64,000 bases of DNA, from positions 1,240,001-1,304,000 of the forward strand of contig JAGMWG010000007.1 of assembly GCA_020744225.1 (NCBI GenBank). The letters are read 5' to 3'. A program made the translations under genes and the position numbers. The DNA is from Paraphoma chrysanthemicola (lineage: Eukaryota; Ascomycota; Dothideomycetes; Pleosporales; Phaeosphaeriaceae). Shown here in pieces: positions 1 to 10,801 of the stretch (position 1 is its first letter; every line of letters begins with the position of its first letter). The notes below the pieces were generated by a model. That model saw nothing but the letters and a program-made list of their open reading frames with translations, was not told where the DNA came from and did no database searches.

Positions 1-1791
1 CTGTTGCCGCCGGCGGACGGACCTTCCAGAGCTTGACGCTCCAGTCGACGCTGGACGAGAGGACAAGGTCGCCAAGATCAAGTTGGCCTTTGGCGGGATG
101 GAAGTCCAGGCTCATTACTGGGGCAGCGTGACCAGCGTACTTGACACGGCCGTCGACACCTGCTTTTGCACCGGCTCGATCGTATCGATGGCAAGGGTAA
201 ATGGAGCCTTCTTCAGTACCAGCAAGGAAGTACGTGGGATCTGATTGTGGGAAGGCAATGCACGTTACTGCCATGTCGTCCGTCTTGGCCGGTGGCGGAG
301 AGGTAAGTTCGAGGAATTCCTGTGGTTGTGAAAGCATGTCTACTGTCCAACCACAGACCACGCCGTCTGTCGAGCATGAGATGATGTTGTTGGCGTTCTG
401 TGTGCCGACTACATCGATCGAGTAGACTGGATGTGTGTGCCCAGATCCAGTGAGAGGCGTCTTCTGCACTGGCGTTGCACTTGCGCGGGTGTCCCAGATC
501 AGTACCTGGCCTGAATATGCACCGCCAATGATTAGGTTGGGATGAAATGGCGAAAACTTTGCAGTGATGATGTCGGACTGAGCGTGGAAGATCCACTCAG
601 GGCGGTCATGCATGTGCATGTTCCACACCTGAATGAGACCATCTGGATCGTGTGGCGCAGAAGGGTTCTTGGTGTAGGAGGCGAGCACGAGTTCTGGAAA
701 CTGTATAAGCTGTTAGCTCGGTGTCTTCCTTCTGCGCAGTCGTAACTACCTTTGTCGAGAAGTCCAGATCCGAGATCATCCTCTTCTTGCTCCACCGCTC
801 ATCCCAAAACTGTGCGATCTCTTTTATCCGCCTGCCCTTCTTGCCGCCACTCGAACCGTAGCCCTCATCCTCGTCATCCACATCAACACCGCCCAGCGCG
901 TAGTCTGCCATGATGTCGTAGTCGAGCTGCTGATCCAACGCCCTCTCGAGCACCTTCGTGCTCCGCTCAACGAAACCGATGAACTCGTCCGAGTTCTCGA
1001 CAGCCGTCAGCTCTTCGTTCGACAGCGTCTTGAACGGAAAATTCTCGTCAGAGCTCGCTGGTAACGTGCCGTCCTGAACAGCTTGTTGTGCGACCTTGAG
1101 CTCTTCTTCAATCTCCTTTCGCAGCTGCGCCCGAATCTCCTCGTCCCTCTCCTTTTGCCGCCGGCTGAGCCGCTTGCTCTTGGGTGATCGGGTGGGGCTG
1201 TCGTCGCGCTCCGAGTCGCTTCCTCCAGCTGCTCGTGACTTCATAGGGCTCCAGTCTATGCTCGCCTGCACGCCCTTGCTGTATGTGATGACCTCCTTCT
1301 CCTTCTTGACCTCGGTGGTGACCTGGCTGTCGAACTCGTAGACCGTGGCAAGCGGTCCTATCGAAAGAGTCTGCATCTCCCTGTCCACCATACCGCCCAC
1401 CGACTGGTAATTCGACGGCCCCTCATTGTCGCTGCTGAGCTGTCCCGCGCTGACTATCGACGTTGGCCGGGTCGGTCGTCCTGCGCCGGCCGGTGAGCCT
1501 GGCTGAGTCGAGCCCGGTCGGCTCTCGCCCAGGATGCTGTTGATGAGGTTGTTTACGTCGGTCCTCTTGTCGAGGTCCTCGCTGCGTCTTGGTGTGGGCG
1601 AGAGGATCTTGTCTTGGTCAGTTCTGTTTGCTGGCTTCATGCGGGAGGCTCACTTCTCCTAGCGGGCTCCCACTCAGCGATTGCCTGTTCGCTGTCTCCT
1701 GCTTCCGCAATTCGCGCTGGCGCTTCAGCTCAGCGAGTTTGGCCTTCTTTGCGAGGATCTCATCGCGCCGTTGCTGTATAGTCGACTCCAT
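1..1791 (-). CDS. Cytoplasmic dynein intermediate chain (3' end off window)
   Basis: Non-catalytic subunit of the cytoplasmic dynein motor; it links the heavy chain to dynactin p150 and carries the light chains. Three exons are visible (1654-1791, 750-1607, 1-700) and all junctions keep phase. The first intron (1608-1653) has GTGAGC, an internal CTGAC branch site and a final AG. The N-terminus is a short charged helix (KKAKLAELKRQRELRKQE, about residues 15-31), as in dynactin/NudE-binding tails. A hallmark YSKGVQASIDWSP segment follows near residue 150, then a second charged helix. The third exon encodes WD40 blades, for example SPFHPNLIIGGAYSGQVLIWDT. It is the nudI-type gene of filamentous fungi. 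About 565 residues are seen and the last WD repeats lie beyond position 1. The start ATG is the first in the open frame. It is head-to-head with ATP synthase subunit e. Confidence 0.93.
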
Positions 1792-2209
1792 GATTGGGTG
1801 TAGAGGGGGTGGGTGAATCGGCGAGGGTGTCGCAGTCGTCCTTCCTTATTCCGTAATGTAAATTATGTATCCGCAGCAAAAACACTTCGCCTCATCTGTC
1901 TCAAATGCGCACAAACTACAGTGAAGCTCACACGCGTGTCTCGCTCCCAAAAGTCGCGCCAAGCTGCCAGGAACCGTGACTAGCGCGGCTTTCGCAGGCG
2001 GTTCATCCCGACCGAAATCTTGAACCTCAACTTCGCACCAGCTCCCACGGCCCAACAACGCATCCCCCCCATCCCCCACCGACGCCGCCGTCCCGAGCCC
2101 CGCGCACCTTATCCTCGCGGAGCTTCACTGTCGCAGACCCGGATTCCCTGCCATTGGACACGTGAGCGCCCGGCAGCTGCTATCGCAAGCTCCTGATTGA
2201 ACCGTCACC
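1792..2209. promoter_or_regulatory. Divergent promoter, dynein IC / ATP synthase e
   Basis: No gene is seen. This 418-bp stretch separates two head-to-head genes, so it should hold both promoters. The most visible motifs are an inverted CCAAT box (ATTGG, 2153-2157) directly followed by an E-box CACGTG (2159-2164), about 45-55 bp before the ATP synthase start. CCAAT boxes bound by the HAP complex are common in nuclear respiratory genes; the functional link here is inference. Confidence 0.5.
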
Positions 2210-2655
2210 ATGTCCACCTCCGTTGGTGTCAATGTACGCAAGCAACATCCCTCAAGAGCTATCCGCGCGGTTCGAATCGATGCAGCCGAGCGTCGCGGAG
2301 CTTGTGAGATGACAGAACAACGCTAATGCGATGGCAAACAGGTGCTCCGATGGTCCGCACTCGGCTTCGGAGTCTTCTACGGCGCATACCATCAGCTATC
2401 GATATCAGCGCGCAACAAGGTCAACCACGAGAAGCAGGAGTGGGAGCGCAAGGAGTCGTTGATCAGGCAGGCAAAGGCAGAGTGGGCAAAGACACATCCC
2501 TCAGAACAGCCAAAGTCGTCAGGTATGCAATCCCTGAAAAGCCATGGGCAAGCAGCGATTGAAAGGTCGAGAAACTGACAATTGAATTAGCCAAGGCAGA
2601 CCCCAAAGACCCCAACGCCGACCTCAACACACTGCTCGGCATAACGGACAACTGA
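2210..2655 (+). CDS. tim11: Mitochondrial F1Fo ATP synthase subunit e
   Basis: Small inner-membrane subunit of the ATP synthase peripheral part, needed for dimer formation and cristae shape. Three exons (2210-2233, 2342-2522, 2591-2655) give 89 aa. The first exon codes only 8 residues, followed by a 108-bp intron. The second starts VLRWSALGFGVFYGAYHQ, one hydrophobic helix with the GxxxG dimer motif (G18, G22), then a charged coiled segment (NHEKQEWERKESLIRQAKAEW). The length is normal for the family (about 90 aa). The last exon ends with a TLLGITDN-like tail. Both splice junctions keep phase and the second intron has a CTGAC branch site. The name Atp21/Tim11 is from yeast. Confidence 0.9.
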
Positions 2656-3275
2656 GCGATGCAAACCCGGACGATTCTTTTTGTAGGCATGGTCATAATG
2701 CGGCCCTTTGAAGCAGCCGAGAGGCGGGAAGCGGGTCGATAGTGGTGCGAGATGTCTGTCTCTTGTATTTTGTACCACACTGTACAGTATAGACGCCGAT
2801 GATTTGGTCACGTTCAACATGCATGCTTTTTCTTGATCTGATGACAACAATTTCTTTGATCTTTTAGTGCATGTGATGATCTCGGCGCCACGCCAATTGC
2901 GAACAAAAGCAAACGTTTCTGTACTCTGGAGTGATGTATTCTATACACTGCATTGCGCACCTCACACAAAAACCCCCTCCATAATGCAACCTTCCACATG
3001 ACCCAGCACAGCAATGCAACATAGCGGAGCCTCTCAACGCCCTGCCACCCTACCACCTAATCAAGACAGAAGAGGAGAAATATGCGTGCGAGTGGGCAAA
3101 CAAACTATGCACAGATATAGCCCCCCCTACAACGCTGGATCGTCATATTCGACAGGACCCAAAGGAAATCCAAGTGGAAAGTCCGCCTTCTTAGCACACA
3201 TTTTGAAGCCTACAAGTGAGACCCGATTTTTCATGTACATATTGGTAGTACATTGGAGGAAAATAATCCCTAATC
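2656..3275. other. Convergent intergenic region
   Basis: Sequence between the 3' ends of the ATP synthase e gene and the dynamin gene. Short open frames exist on both strands, but none has a recognisable domain or a paired intron structure. Probably two 3' UTRs; I see nothing else. Confidence 0.5.
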
Positions 3276-5906
3276 TTACAAAACCTCGCCCACAATCTTG
3301 GCAGCCTCCTTGTATGTCTTGAGCAGTTTCTCGCACTTTTCGCGCTCGGCCTTGATCGTGTCGTCTTCGTAGAGAAGTTCTTGGAAAAGATCTTCTTTGT
3401 AGAGCGAAGACACGAGCCTGTTCTGCACAACGTCCTTGGAGTGGTTGACGAGAAGGTGCATAATGGCCTTGGGCACCTGATCCGCGACAGTCTCGCGGAC
3501 AATGTTGAAGTACGAGGAGATGAGACGACGAATGAGTTCAGTCTCAAGTGCCTCGCGCTCAGTCAATGCTGGTGCGGACTCTGGATCCGAAGGCTATGGT
3601 TGGTTAGCAAGCATGTTGAACAGGTAGACAGAGCCGGAACTTACGAAGCCGCCCTCGTAAGCGGGGTCGCGCATAGGGCTCAGGGGAGTATCATCTTCAT
3701 CGGGCAGCATCTCAAGGACATGGGCAGGTTGCCTTGTGTCTCCTCGTCTTATGCTTTGCGCGAAGCTGGGCTCGATGTTTTGGCTGACATGTCTACTGCC
3801 AGGCCTGTTGTCTATCTGTGGTTGAGCCGATTGTGCCGAGTTTGAATAGGCATTTGCGCCATCCTTGCCAAAGAAGTAGTTCAGGAAGCTGTCGCGTGCA
3901 GGCGGGGGTGACCGTGTTCGGTTGTTGAGTTGACCTGATATGCTGTTATGGGATCCATTCAACAAGCGCCCGACTGCTGGTGACATACTGCGACTCGCTT
4001 GTGCTTGGTGTTTTCGCAGAGGAAGCGCCTTTGCTGATGTAGGAGTGTCCACCTCTTCACCGTCAGGAGGAGTTTCACCACCATTCGCTGTCGCAACGTT
4101 CAGCTCTTTTAGTCGCCGCTTCTCCCTCTTCTTCTTCTCAGCTTCTGCTGCAATCTTCTTTTCCCTCTGCTCTTTATCATTAATTACGGACGACATGGCG
4201 GCTGCAGCGCCAAGGAAATTAGGATGGTTGGTGTTGATGTAGGCTCGCTGGATGTCGATCAAAGAACCGACGTAGGTTGAGCATGGTCCGAGCTGTTCTC
4301 TTAAGAGGTCGGAAACAACCTCGATCAACTTGCCTTGTAATCTCGGATACCTAGTAAGCTCAGTCGAGCCGCAGGTATGGCAGATCTTGATGAGCTCCTC
4401 GTATACAAGCTCCACGCAACGCTGGCTGGGGATCTCCAGCAGCTTGATTTGTGGCTTGACAAGTAGATCGAAAGCCAGCTCAGGTACGAACAGACTTGGG
4501 CGTGGTCCGGTAGAGTTCCTAATGGCCGTCCGGATATCCAGAACCGAGAGGTTCATGGTTGGGTCGACCTGCTCCAAAGAATTTCCAAAAACCGAATTGA
4601 AGATGTAGTATATCCGGGCTCCACCACACAGCTCTTTGGTCGAGATCTCGGTGGAGGTACCGTCGATGGACGAAATGAAGGACGAGGCGAATCGGGTCAT
4701 AAGCTGGAGGATTAGAGAGCCTCGGTGCTCCTTGCCGGTGAATGCAACGTCGCCATAGCTTGCCAGTTCTTGTTGTGTCTGCCCCATAAGTGTGTTCAGC
4801 CGCGCCTTGATGTCTGGTAACCGGTCGCGAATGTGTGTCATGAGTGTCTGGTTGAGGCTCTTTGCGAGGTATTGAGTGCCGCATCGATTTGCCATGTTCC
4901 TGTATGCCGGATGATGCCTGAAGAAATCACGCTCGGCAGACAGTGCATCGTGTAGAGGCTTGCCAGTCTGAATATCATGTTGCGACCGATTGACGATACC
5001 AATGAAGCCGAGCTTCAGCGGGTACACTCGTCCGGAGAGAATGTCCATGGCGTTGGTGCCGTGGTCCATCAAGTCCAACTTTGTGAGGACACCAATCGTC
5101 CGCTTGCCCATGGGATCGACATGGCGGGCCAACTTGAGCGCTTCCGAGTTGACGAGATCAACATTTGCGGGGGAGACGGCAAGAATGACACTGTTCGGCT
5201 TCGCAATGTATTCGGTGATGAGGTTGCGGGTTTGCTTTTCGATGTCTGTCGGTTGGTCGCCGATGGGTACCTGCAGCTGTTAGCTCCACCCTTGCAGACC
5301 GCTCTTCTTCACGCACCTTTGTCAGACCGGGCAAATCGACAAGCGTCAAGCTGAGGACATGCGGAGAAAAGACTTTGAGGTTGATGGGCTGTCTGTTGAT
5401 GCCCTTGTTGTTTCCTGCTATCCTCGAAGTTTCGGCTTCGATTTCGCGTCTGACCTCGGCGAAATCGTAGAATTTCCGCCCGGGGATGTGGAGGAACTCT
5501 CCCCATTCCTGCTGGCCAGCAACACTGGCCGGAGTGTGTGGAACGTGCACTTCATCGCTCTCGTCCTCGTCTCGGTCGCTGGGCAGATTGATGAGCTGCA
5601 GGATAAGCGGCCGCCTGGTGACGATGCCACTACCTCGGGGGAGGAAGTCTCTGCCGACGATGTTCTCGAGTACCGACGACTTTCCCGACGACTGTGATCC
5701 TACTACCACCTGAGGAGGTCAGTCAGCGCTTGTTCAGTATAAGCTGGCATCTGCTAAAGCTTGAGGCCAAATATTCTCAAGCTGCGCGACTAGCGGGGCG
5801 AGCATACAATTTGGGGCAGATCGAGGGAGTCATTTCCAATGGTGTTGAAAACGAGATCCTGCAGCCTGTTCACGATGTTGAGCAGCTCCTCGCCCAGCGA
5901 AGCCAT
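3276..5906 (-). CDS. dnm1: Dynamin-related GTPase, mitochondrial/peroxisomal fission (Dnm1/DnmA)
   Basis: Self-assembling GTPase that constricts mitochondria and peroxisomes. Exons 5808-5906, 5317-5709, 3645-5270 and 3276-3593 join in phase to 811 aa, a typical Dnm1 length. GTPase motifs: P-loop GSQSSGKS (37-44), switch T64 in [14 protein letters not shown] (158-161), TKLD (227-230) and NRSQ (258-261). Middle-domain features such as the [11 protein letters not shown] segment and the [10 protein letters not shown] end match DRP1/Dnm1 better than Vps1. A low-complexity B-insert (about 540-700; Lys/Glu then Ser-rich) follows. The C-terminal GTPase effector domain begins [20 protein letters not shown]. 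The 46-bp and 51-bp introns have CTAAC-like branch sites. The first exon encodes [20 protein letters not shown], the expected N-terminus, which fixes the start. Confidence 0.95.
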
Positions 5907-7255
5907 GGCGCTGGTAGTTGTAGATGTTTCGGTGCTCCTTGCGGCTTCGGCTTGTGATCGGGCAGACGAGCAAGACTAGCTGCAAATAGTCCTGATGCTG
6001 TCTGGCGGTGTGCGATGGGGACGTCTGCTCGGAGGATCGCAGAGATGATCGGCAACGTGCGCGTGCCTGAATACAGACACGGGAGAAGTGTGAGGCTCGT
6101 GATGGGCTTTACCTCCGTCATTGCGCGCAAACCTTGGACGGCCGGGAACATCAACGAGAAGCGAAGTCACGTGCAGTCGCCGCGGACCTCCCGATGCGCC
6201 CAACTTCGCCATGTCCTTAATCTCCGTTTCGCATGTCCATGCCCTTCCGCATAAAAGGGGACGCGGACGCGGATAGCACCCGGCATGCCCACCCTTGCTC
6301 AACTTCAGATGACAGTCCAACCTTCGAAATTAACACGACTAACAACCCTCCACAAAGCAAACCCGTCTTTCTCGTTGCGAACGCTCGTGCACCTTCAGGG
6401 TGCTTGAGAAAGGCAGTCGAAGAATTGTCTTCGTCGAAATCTCCTTCAATGAGCACCTTGACTACGTTAAAAAAGGCTTTGTCGTGGGTTCTGGAGGCCG
6501 CACTGCAACCATGAACGCCGTCGCCGGTCGCTGGCTGATTCTCAAGGTTTTACACGTGGACAGCATAACTTAGTCAGCTGACTTTTGAGATGGCCCTCAC
6601 TTCTGCGCATCGAGCTAACTCATGTTTGTTTGAGAAATGTATGAAACGTAAGTAGTTCGTTGGAGTCCTACGAGGCTGGCCGCAACCGTCTCGGGTAGTG
6701 TCGGGGGGCTGACCGCAGGCGACGGCTATCAGTGTCACGTTCGCCTTATCTCTTCGTAAGAATGCGGTAAGACTCGACACCACCAAATTATCAAGGTCTT
6801 CCCCAGACACTATCTCCAGACTTACGGATCTTGAATCATGATCGTCGGGCCTCAACGAATTGTAGCCCAAGCTGCAAGACGTAAGGCTGCGAACAGAAGT
6901 ACTGGGGTACCAGCCCATGGACAGATATTCACCGGGCCCTAGCCTCCATGCAAACCGATAGGCTCAAACGAGCAACCCAGCTGTAACCGAAGTGTTGTCT
7001 CATGACCAAGAGGTATTCCGAAGGAAGCCTATCATAACGATAAGCCATTGGCCTGCAATCATTCACCGCCAGGCAAAGCAGGAACGAGCGGCCTGATAAA
7101 GGTATACAAAGGCAGGTTGGCGCTCTTTCTTCCGTTTCGCAATTCAGAATTCACTCCCATTCCCAATTGCGAAGTGCTTGCCTTCTCTTGGCAAGGACAC
7201 AATAGCTCACCATCTATCGCAAAACACCCCCTAACATCGCTTGTCTCGACATCAC
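5907..7255. other. Intergenic region upstream of hydrolase
   Basis: No confident gene. It holds the dynamin promoter on the left and the hydrolase promoter on the right. A minus-strand frame at 6574-6918 (114 codons, ATG) has no recognisable domain. A plus-strand frame ending at 6573 looks protein-like after a possible acceptor at 6359 (see findings), but no matching first exon could be placed. Confidence 0.4.
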
Positions 7256-8104
7256 ATGGCCTCTGAGTCTGTCATCCTCACTACCGAAGAACAACAGCAC
7301 GACATCACCGTGGGCACGATAAAATGCACCGCACCAATTCCCTTTGGAGGCGAGGAACAATGGCTCTACCTGCCAGCTACGAAGAAGTTCGATCTGTCGC
7401 GCGGGTCCGAGCAGAAGATGGTGTTTGAATGTGACGACGCGGAACGCAACCATAGCGGCTTCATGATCGACCCTGCCACAACAGTCCTGATCATCGTTGA
7501 CATGCAAAACTACTTCATCAACCCCATCTACCGGGATCATTCGGCCGGAATCGCCGCTGTAGAGCCTACCATCAGGGCCATCGAACGCTGCAGGCAGGAA
7601 GGAATTCAGATTGCCTGGCTGAATTGGGGCATCACCGATCACGATCTCAAGGCTATGGCGCCTGCGATCCAACGAGGCTTCAGCAAGACGCTGGGCTGGC
7701 ACGTTGGTCTCGGAGCCCAGCTACCTGACCGCCAGGGGAGGTGTTTGTTCAAGCGGACCTGGAACGCCGACCTGTATGAGCCCATGAAGGCAGTCGCCCA
7801 GCCTGGCGACCTCTTCTTCGACAAGACGCGGATGAGTGGACTTTGGTCTACTGAAGAGCCTCTTCATGAGTACTTGCGTGCATCTGGAAAACAAACCCTT
7901 CTCTTTGCAGGAGTCAATACTGATCAATGTGTCTTCGGTACCGTCTCTGACGCATACTCCTATGGCTGGGACTGCGTCTTGCTCAACGACTGCACTGGTA
8001 CTATGACGGGCCGCGGCGCCCAAGAATTAGCTGAATATCAGATTTCGCAGAACATGGGATTCGTGACAGACAGCCACACCCTTTGTGCGGCTCAGCTTGT
8101 GTGA
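7256..8104 (+). CDS. Isochorismatase-family cysteine hydrolase
   Basis: Intronless gene for 282 aa of the isochorismatase-like hydrolase superfamily, whose members cleave vinyl-ether or amide/ureido bonds. The triad is visible: Asp82 in LIIVDMQNYF, Lys190 in FFDKTRMSGLW and the nucleophile Cys225 in FAGVNTDQCV, followed by the usual cis-peptide/TxxxA region. An N-terminal extension of about 70 residues (SVILTTEEQQHD...) precedes the core; this is common in fungal members related to RutB/ureidoacrylate-type amidases. The substrate cannot be read from the sequence. The first ATG in a CACATGG context was chosen; a slightly longer open frame upstream begins only with TTG. No signal peptide, so probably cytosolic. 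Confidence 0.88.
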   Translation: MASESVILTTEEQQHDITVGTIKCTAPIPFGGEEQWLYLPATKKFDLSRGSEQKMVFECDDAERNHSGFMIDPATTVLIIVDMQNYFINPIYRDHSAGIAAVEPTIRAIERCRQEGIQIAWLNWGITDHDLKAMAPAIQRGFSKTLGWHVGLGAQLPDRQGRCLFKRTWNADLYEPMKAVAQPGDLFFDKTRMSGLWSTEEPLHEYLRASGKQTLLFAGVNTDQCVFGTVSDAYSYGWDCVLLNDCTGTMTGRGAQELAEYQISQNMGFVTDSHTLCAAQLV

Positions 8105-8425
8105 AAGCTTCGTTTGTATTGTTGCTAGTATCGTTGCGAAGCGGGCGGTGTTTTGTTTTGAGAGCGATATACCCTTAAAGACATCTACAATTCAGTCTCC
8201 GTTCCACAAACTTCCCTTTTCGGTGTTACCCTGATCGAGAGTGGTTGCCCAATGCGGCGGTCGATCTGCGAGCAATGACGACACAGCGGGGAGAACACTA
8301 GGTCGGGAATAACCTCACGCGACGATAACCATCTCCACAATTCCACCCAAAGAACAGTCAATTGAGCACTATAATATTCTGAGACTCTTGCCAGACAAAA
8401 CGCTATTACATACTCCAGTTGCACG
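8105..8425. other. Intergenic region
   Basis: 321 bp between the hydrolase stop and the PEBP start. No motif or frame of note; it should contain a 3' UTR and a promoter. Confidence 0.4.
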
Positions 8426-9262
8426 ATGTTGTTGCAAGGCTCATTTGGGTTCGCTTGCTTGTTGCAGATCCTCGTGCCTGCTACGGCTCTCCCGACTGAA
8501 CAACATCCAATCAATTCGCACAACTCGAAGAGTGTACAAGTAGTCCGTTCAGAGTAAGAAGCTTTAAGGAACTCTCACCCGTACTCGCTCAACATCATTT
8601 AGACTCAAGAAAGCCGAAATTATTCCCACAGGTACAATCACTCTCAATCGTCGTGCATCGATCCAGCTTCTGACATACACATAGTAATCGATGACTTTCT
8701 GCCCAGCTTAACACTCTCCGTCAGCTGGAAGAAGGATGACGCGGATCTCGGCAACACCATCAAGCCAAAGCACCTCCAGAAGCAACCCAGCATCACCCTC
8801 CATGATTTGACCAGCTCCATCAATCCTACCAAATCCGGTCTCACATATGTTGTTACCCTCACCGATCCTGACGCGCCGTCCCGCGACAATCCTAAATGGA
8901 GCGAAATGTGCCATTGGATTGCCACAAACGTGACCGTGTCCGAGAGGACGTTAAGCATCCTCCCGTTACCTGAATATGGACTAACAGACTTGCCGAGCGA
9001 CATCTCGGTACACACCAGTCCAGACGATGTGATTGAATACAAGCCTCCAGGCCCACCGCCTAAGACGGGCAAACACCGCTATGTATTCCTCATATTCGCG
9101 CCGAAGAATGGAACCACGGAGCCGCTGCACTTGTCGAAGCCTAAGGAACGCCAGCATTGGGGGACGGGCGAAGAGGGCGGAGGTGTAAGAGATTGGGCGA
9201 ATGAAAATGGCTTGGTACCGGTTGCAGCGAATTTTATCTACTCGAAGAACAAGAAGCAGTGA
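8426..9262 (+). CDS. Secreted PEBP-family protein (carboxypeptidase Y inhibitor-like)
   Basis: Phosphatidylethanolamine-binding protein family, 244 aa. Exons 8426-8553, 8603-8631 (29 nt only) and 8685-9262 join in phase; introns start GTAAGA and GTACAA and the second has a CTGAC branch site. The first exon encodes a signal peptide-like start (SFGFACLLQILVPATALP). The core has the PEBP motifs DPDAPSR (113-119) and GKHRY (181-185), and the typical IIPTVIDDFLPSLTLSVSW opening of fungal Tfs1/CPY-inhibitor relatives. Members bind anionic phospholipids, and the yeast protein inhibits carboxypeptidase Y and Ras-GAP; secretion of this one is inferred from the leader. The order of ligand-pocket motifs is intact, so it should fold. 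The exact target is unknown. Confidence 0.87.
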
Positions 9263-9650
9263 GCAGAGTGGATTGGGATTGTACAAGGGTAATATAAACA
9301 GAAATCCCAATTGTTGATAAATGTGAGCAGAAAATCAGCGGAAGATTTTCAAATTCGATTGCTTCGGTCTCATGGTCTCTGCCATGTGGTTGTGTTTTCC
9401 GCCCCCGTTCACTGACAACTCCTCTCTCGCACCCTTCCACGTATGGCGTCCAATCACCAAAATGCTTTACAGCCTCATGCAAGATCGACTAGCGCACGAC
9501 ATGGCACCACCAATGGTGGCCGAGTTCCCTTCCCGTCTTTGCATCCGGAACTCGATGTTGCCTCTCCCAAGAGAGTTATCTTGAGAGCGGGGTCGGCCAT
9601 CTTCAGCCTGGTTGACAGTTTTCATCTCCTCCCTTCCTTGTGGTTGCATC
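9263..9650. other. Intergenic region
   Basis: 388 bp between the PEBP gene and the CFEM-like gene. An ATG frame starting at 9443 runs on into the CFEM-like gene, but its product has no domain and it conflicts with the better-supported splice model. Confidence 0.4.
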
Positions 9651-10801
9651 ATGTTGCCATCCGTCTGGGCACTGGTGTCGCTCTTCTTTGGCATCGACGA
9701 TCATCGAATCGAAAGACAGGACCGACTGTGAGGAACTATTCTGCTACGACGTGCATATCGAAGAGACTAATATGATGCCACAGTGCTGATCTGGAAGAAT
9801 GTATTTCTTCCATCCAGGACAGCATCGTCTGCAACGAAGACGAAGTAGAAATCGACATCTGTCTTTGTAAGATGTATACACACGTATCGCTGTACGTACA
9901 ATCTCCTTTGCTCCCAGCAATCCTTGTCCATATGGTCTAAGGTCCGCTCAGTTGCTACGAAACATATAACCCCTCTATCGAGAACCCAGACCACTTGAGC
10001 GTCCTCTCCTCAATGCACAATCACTGCTCCGCCATCGATCCCGCCATCTCCCAACAAGTCCTGTCGCGTAGACAGGTTTCCCCGCCAATGCCCTCCTCTA
10101 GTTCCATCGATGCCTTTCCACAGACGAGTCTTCTCCAGCAGACAAATTCACTCGGCGTTGTCACAGGCATACCCGGGGTATCGACAGCGCTTTTAAGCGC
10201 AGCACCGCAGACGAGTTCCGTGGCGGGTGCAGATACTTCGGCTGCAGCACGTCTGTCAAGTCGACTCGCAAGTCTATCAAGTGTTATGTTGTCAGCGATA
10301 GCCGACCCGAATATCGCCAGCAGCATCACGAGTGAAGAGAGCGTGTTGAGAGTTGGCACAACAGCGTCCGTTCCGTCTACTCTATCCACGGTCTCAAGTT
10401 TCACTTCGTCGATGGCACAAAGCTCTGCGAGTGGAGGCGGTGGATCTTCTAGCCCTTCCGCTGGCTTGATCGCCGGAGCCGTGATTGGGAGTGTTGCGGC
10501 CCTGGCGTTGATTGGTATTTTTGTGCTATTGTTCCTGCGCCATCGGAGAGGGAAGCCGGCGAAGACGAGTGAGACCGAACAGATTGAGAAAGCGGAATTG
10601 GAGGGACAAGGAATAAGTCATGGTAAACAAGAGGTAGGAGAAGCAGAGAAGCCGGAATTGGCAACGAAAGCGAACGCATGGGAGTTGCAGGGAAATGGAC
10701 CAGCAATGGGTGCAACTAATGCTCATGGTGGAATAGGACCGTGGGAGCTCCCAGGTCATGCTGAACAGATGCAAGGTTCCTTACCTGCAGTACAGAGATA
10801 A
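9651..10801 (+). CDS. Cysteine-rich single-pass membrane protein, CFEM-like ectodomain
   Basis: Three exons (9651-9727, 9784-9891, 9952-10801) join in phase to 344 aa. Parts: a hydrophobic N-terminus (MLPSVWALVSLFFG); a short ectodomain with Cys 32, 42, 52, 54, 63 and 87, including the CxC of DICLCK; a long Ser/Thr/Ala-rich stalk (about 90-230); one membrane helix (about 233-257, GLIAGAVIGSVAALALIGIF); an RHRRGK stop-transfer; and a Glu/Lys-rich cytoplasmic tail. The cysteine spacing resembles the fungal CFEM domain, but two of its eight cysteines are missing, so the family call is tentative. The architecture suggests a plasma-membrane surface protein or sensor. The introns (56 and 60 bp) have an ACTAAT branch-like site and a GTACGT donor. 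The protein is my reconstruction and the first exon is the least certain part. Confidence 0.62.

Noticed and set aside
2260..2280. GGTTCGAATC, a possible tRNA B box
   Set aside because: No A box, acceptor stem or cloverleaf could be drawn around it; it lies in an intron of the ATP synthase e gene.
9443..9775. 110-codon ATG frame upstream of the CFEM-like gene
   Set aside because: No domain; conflicts with the three-exon model whose junctions all keep phase and give signal peptide, CxC and membrane helix.
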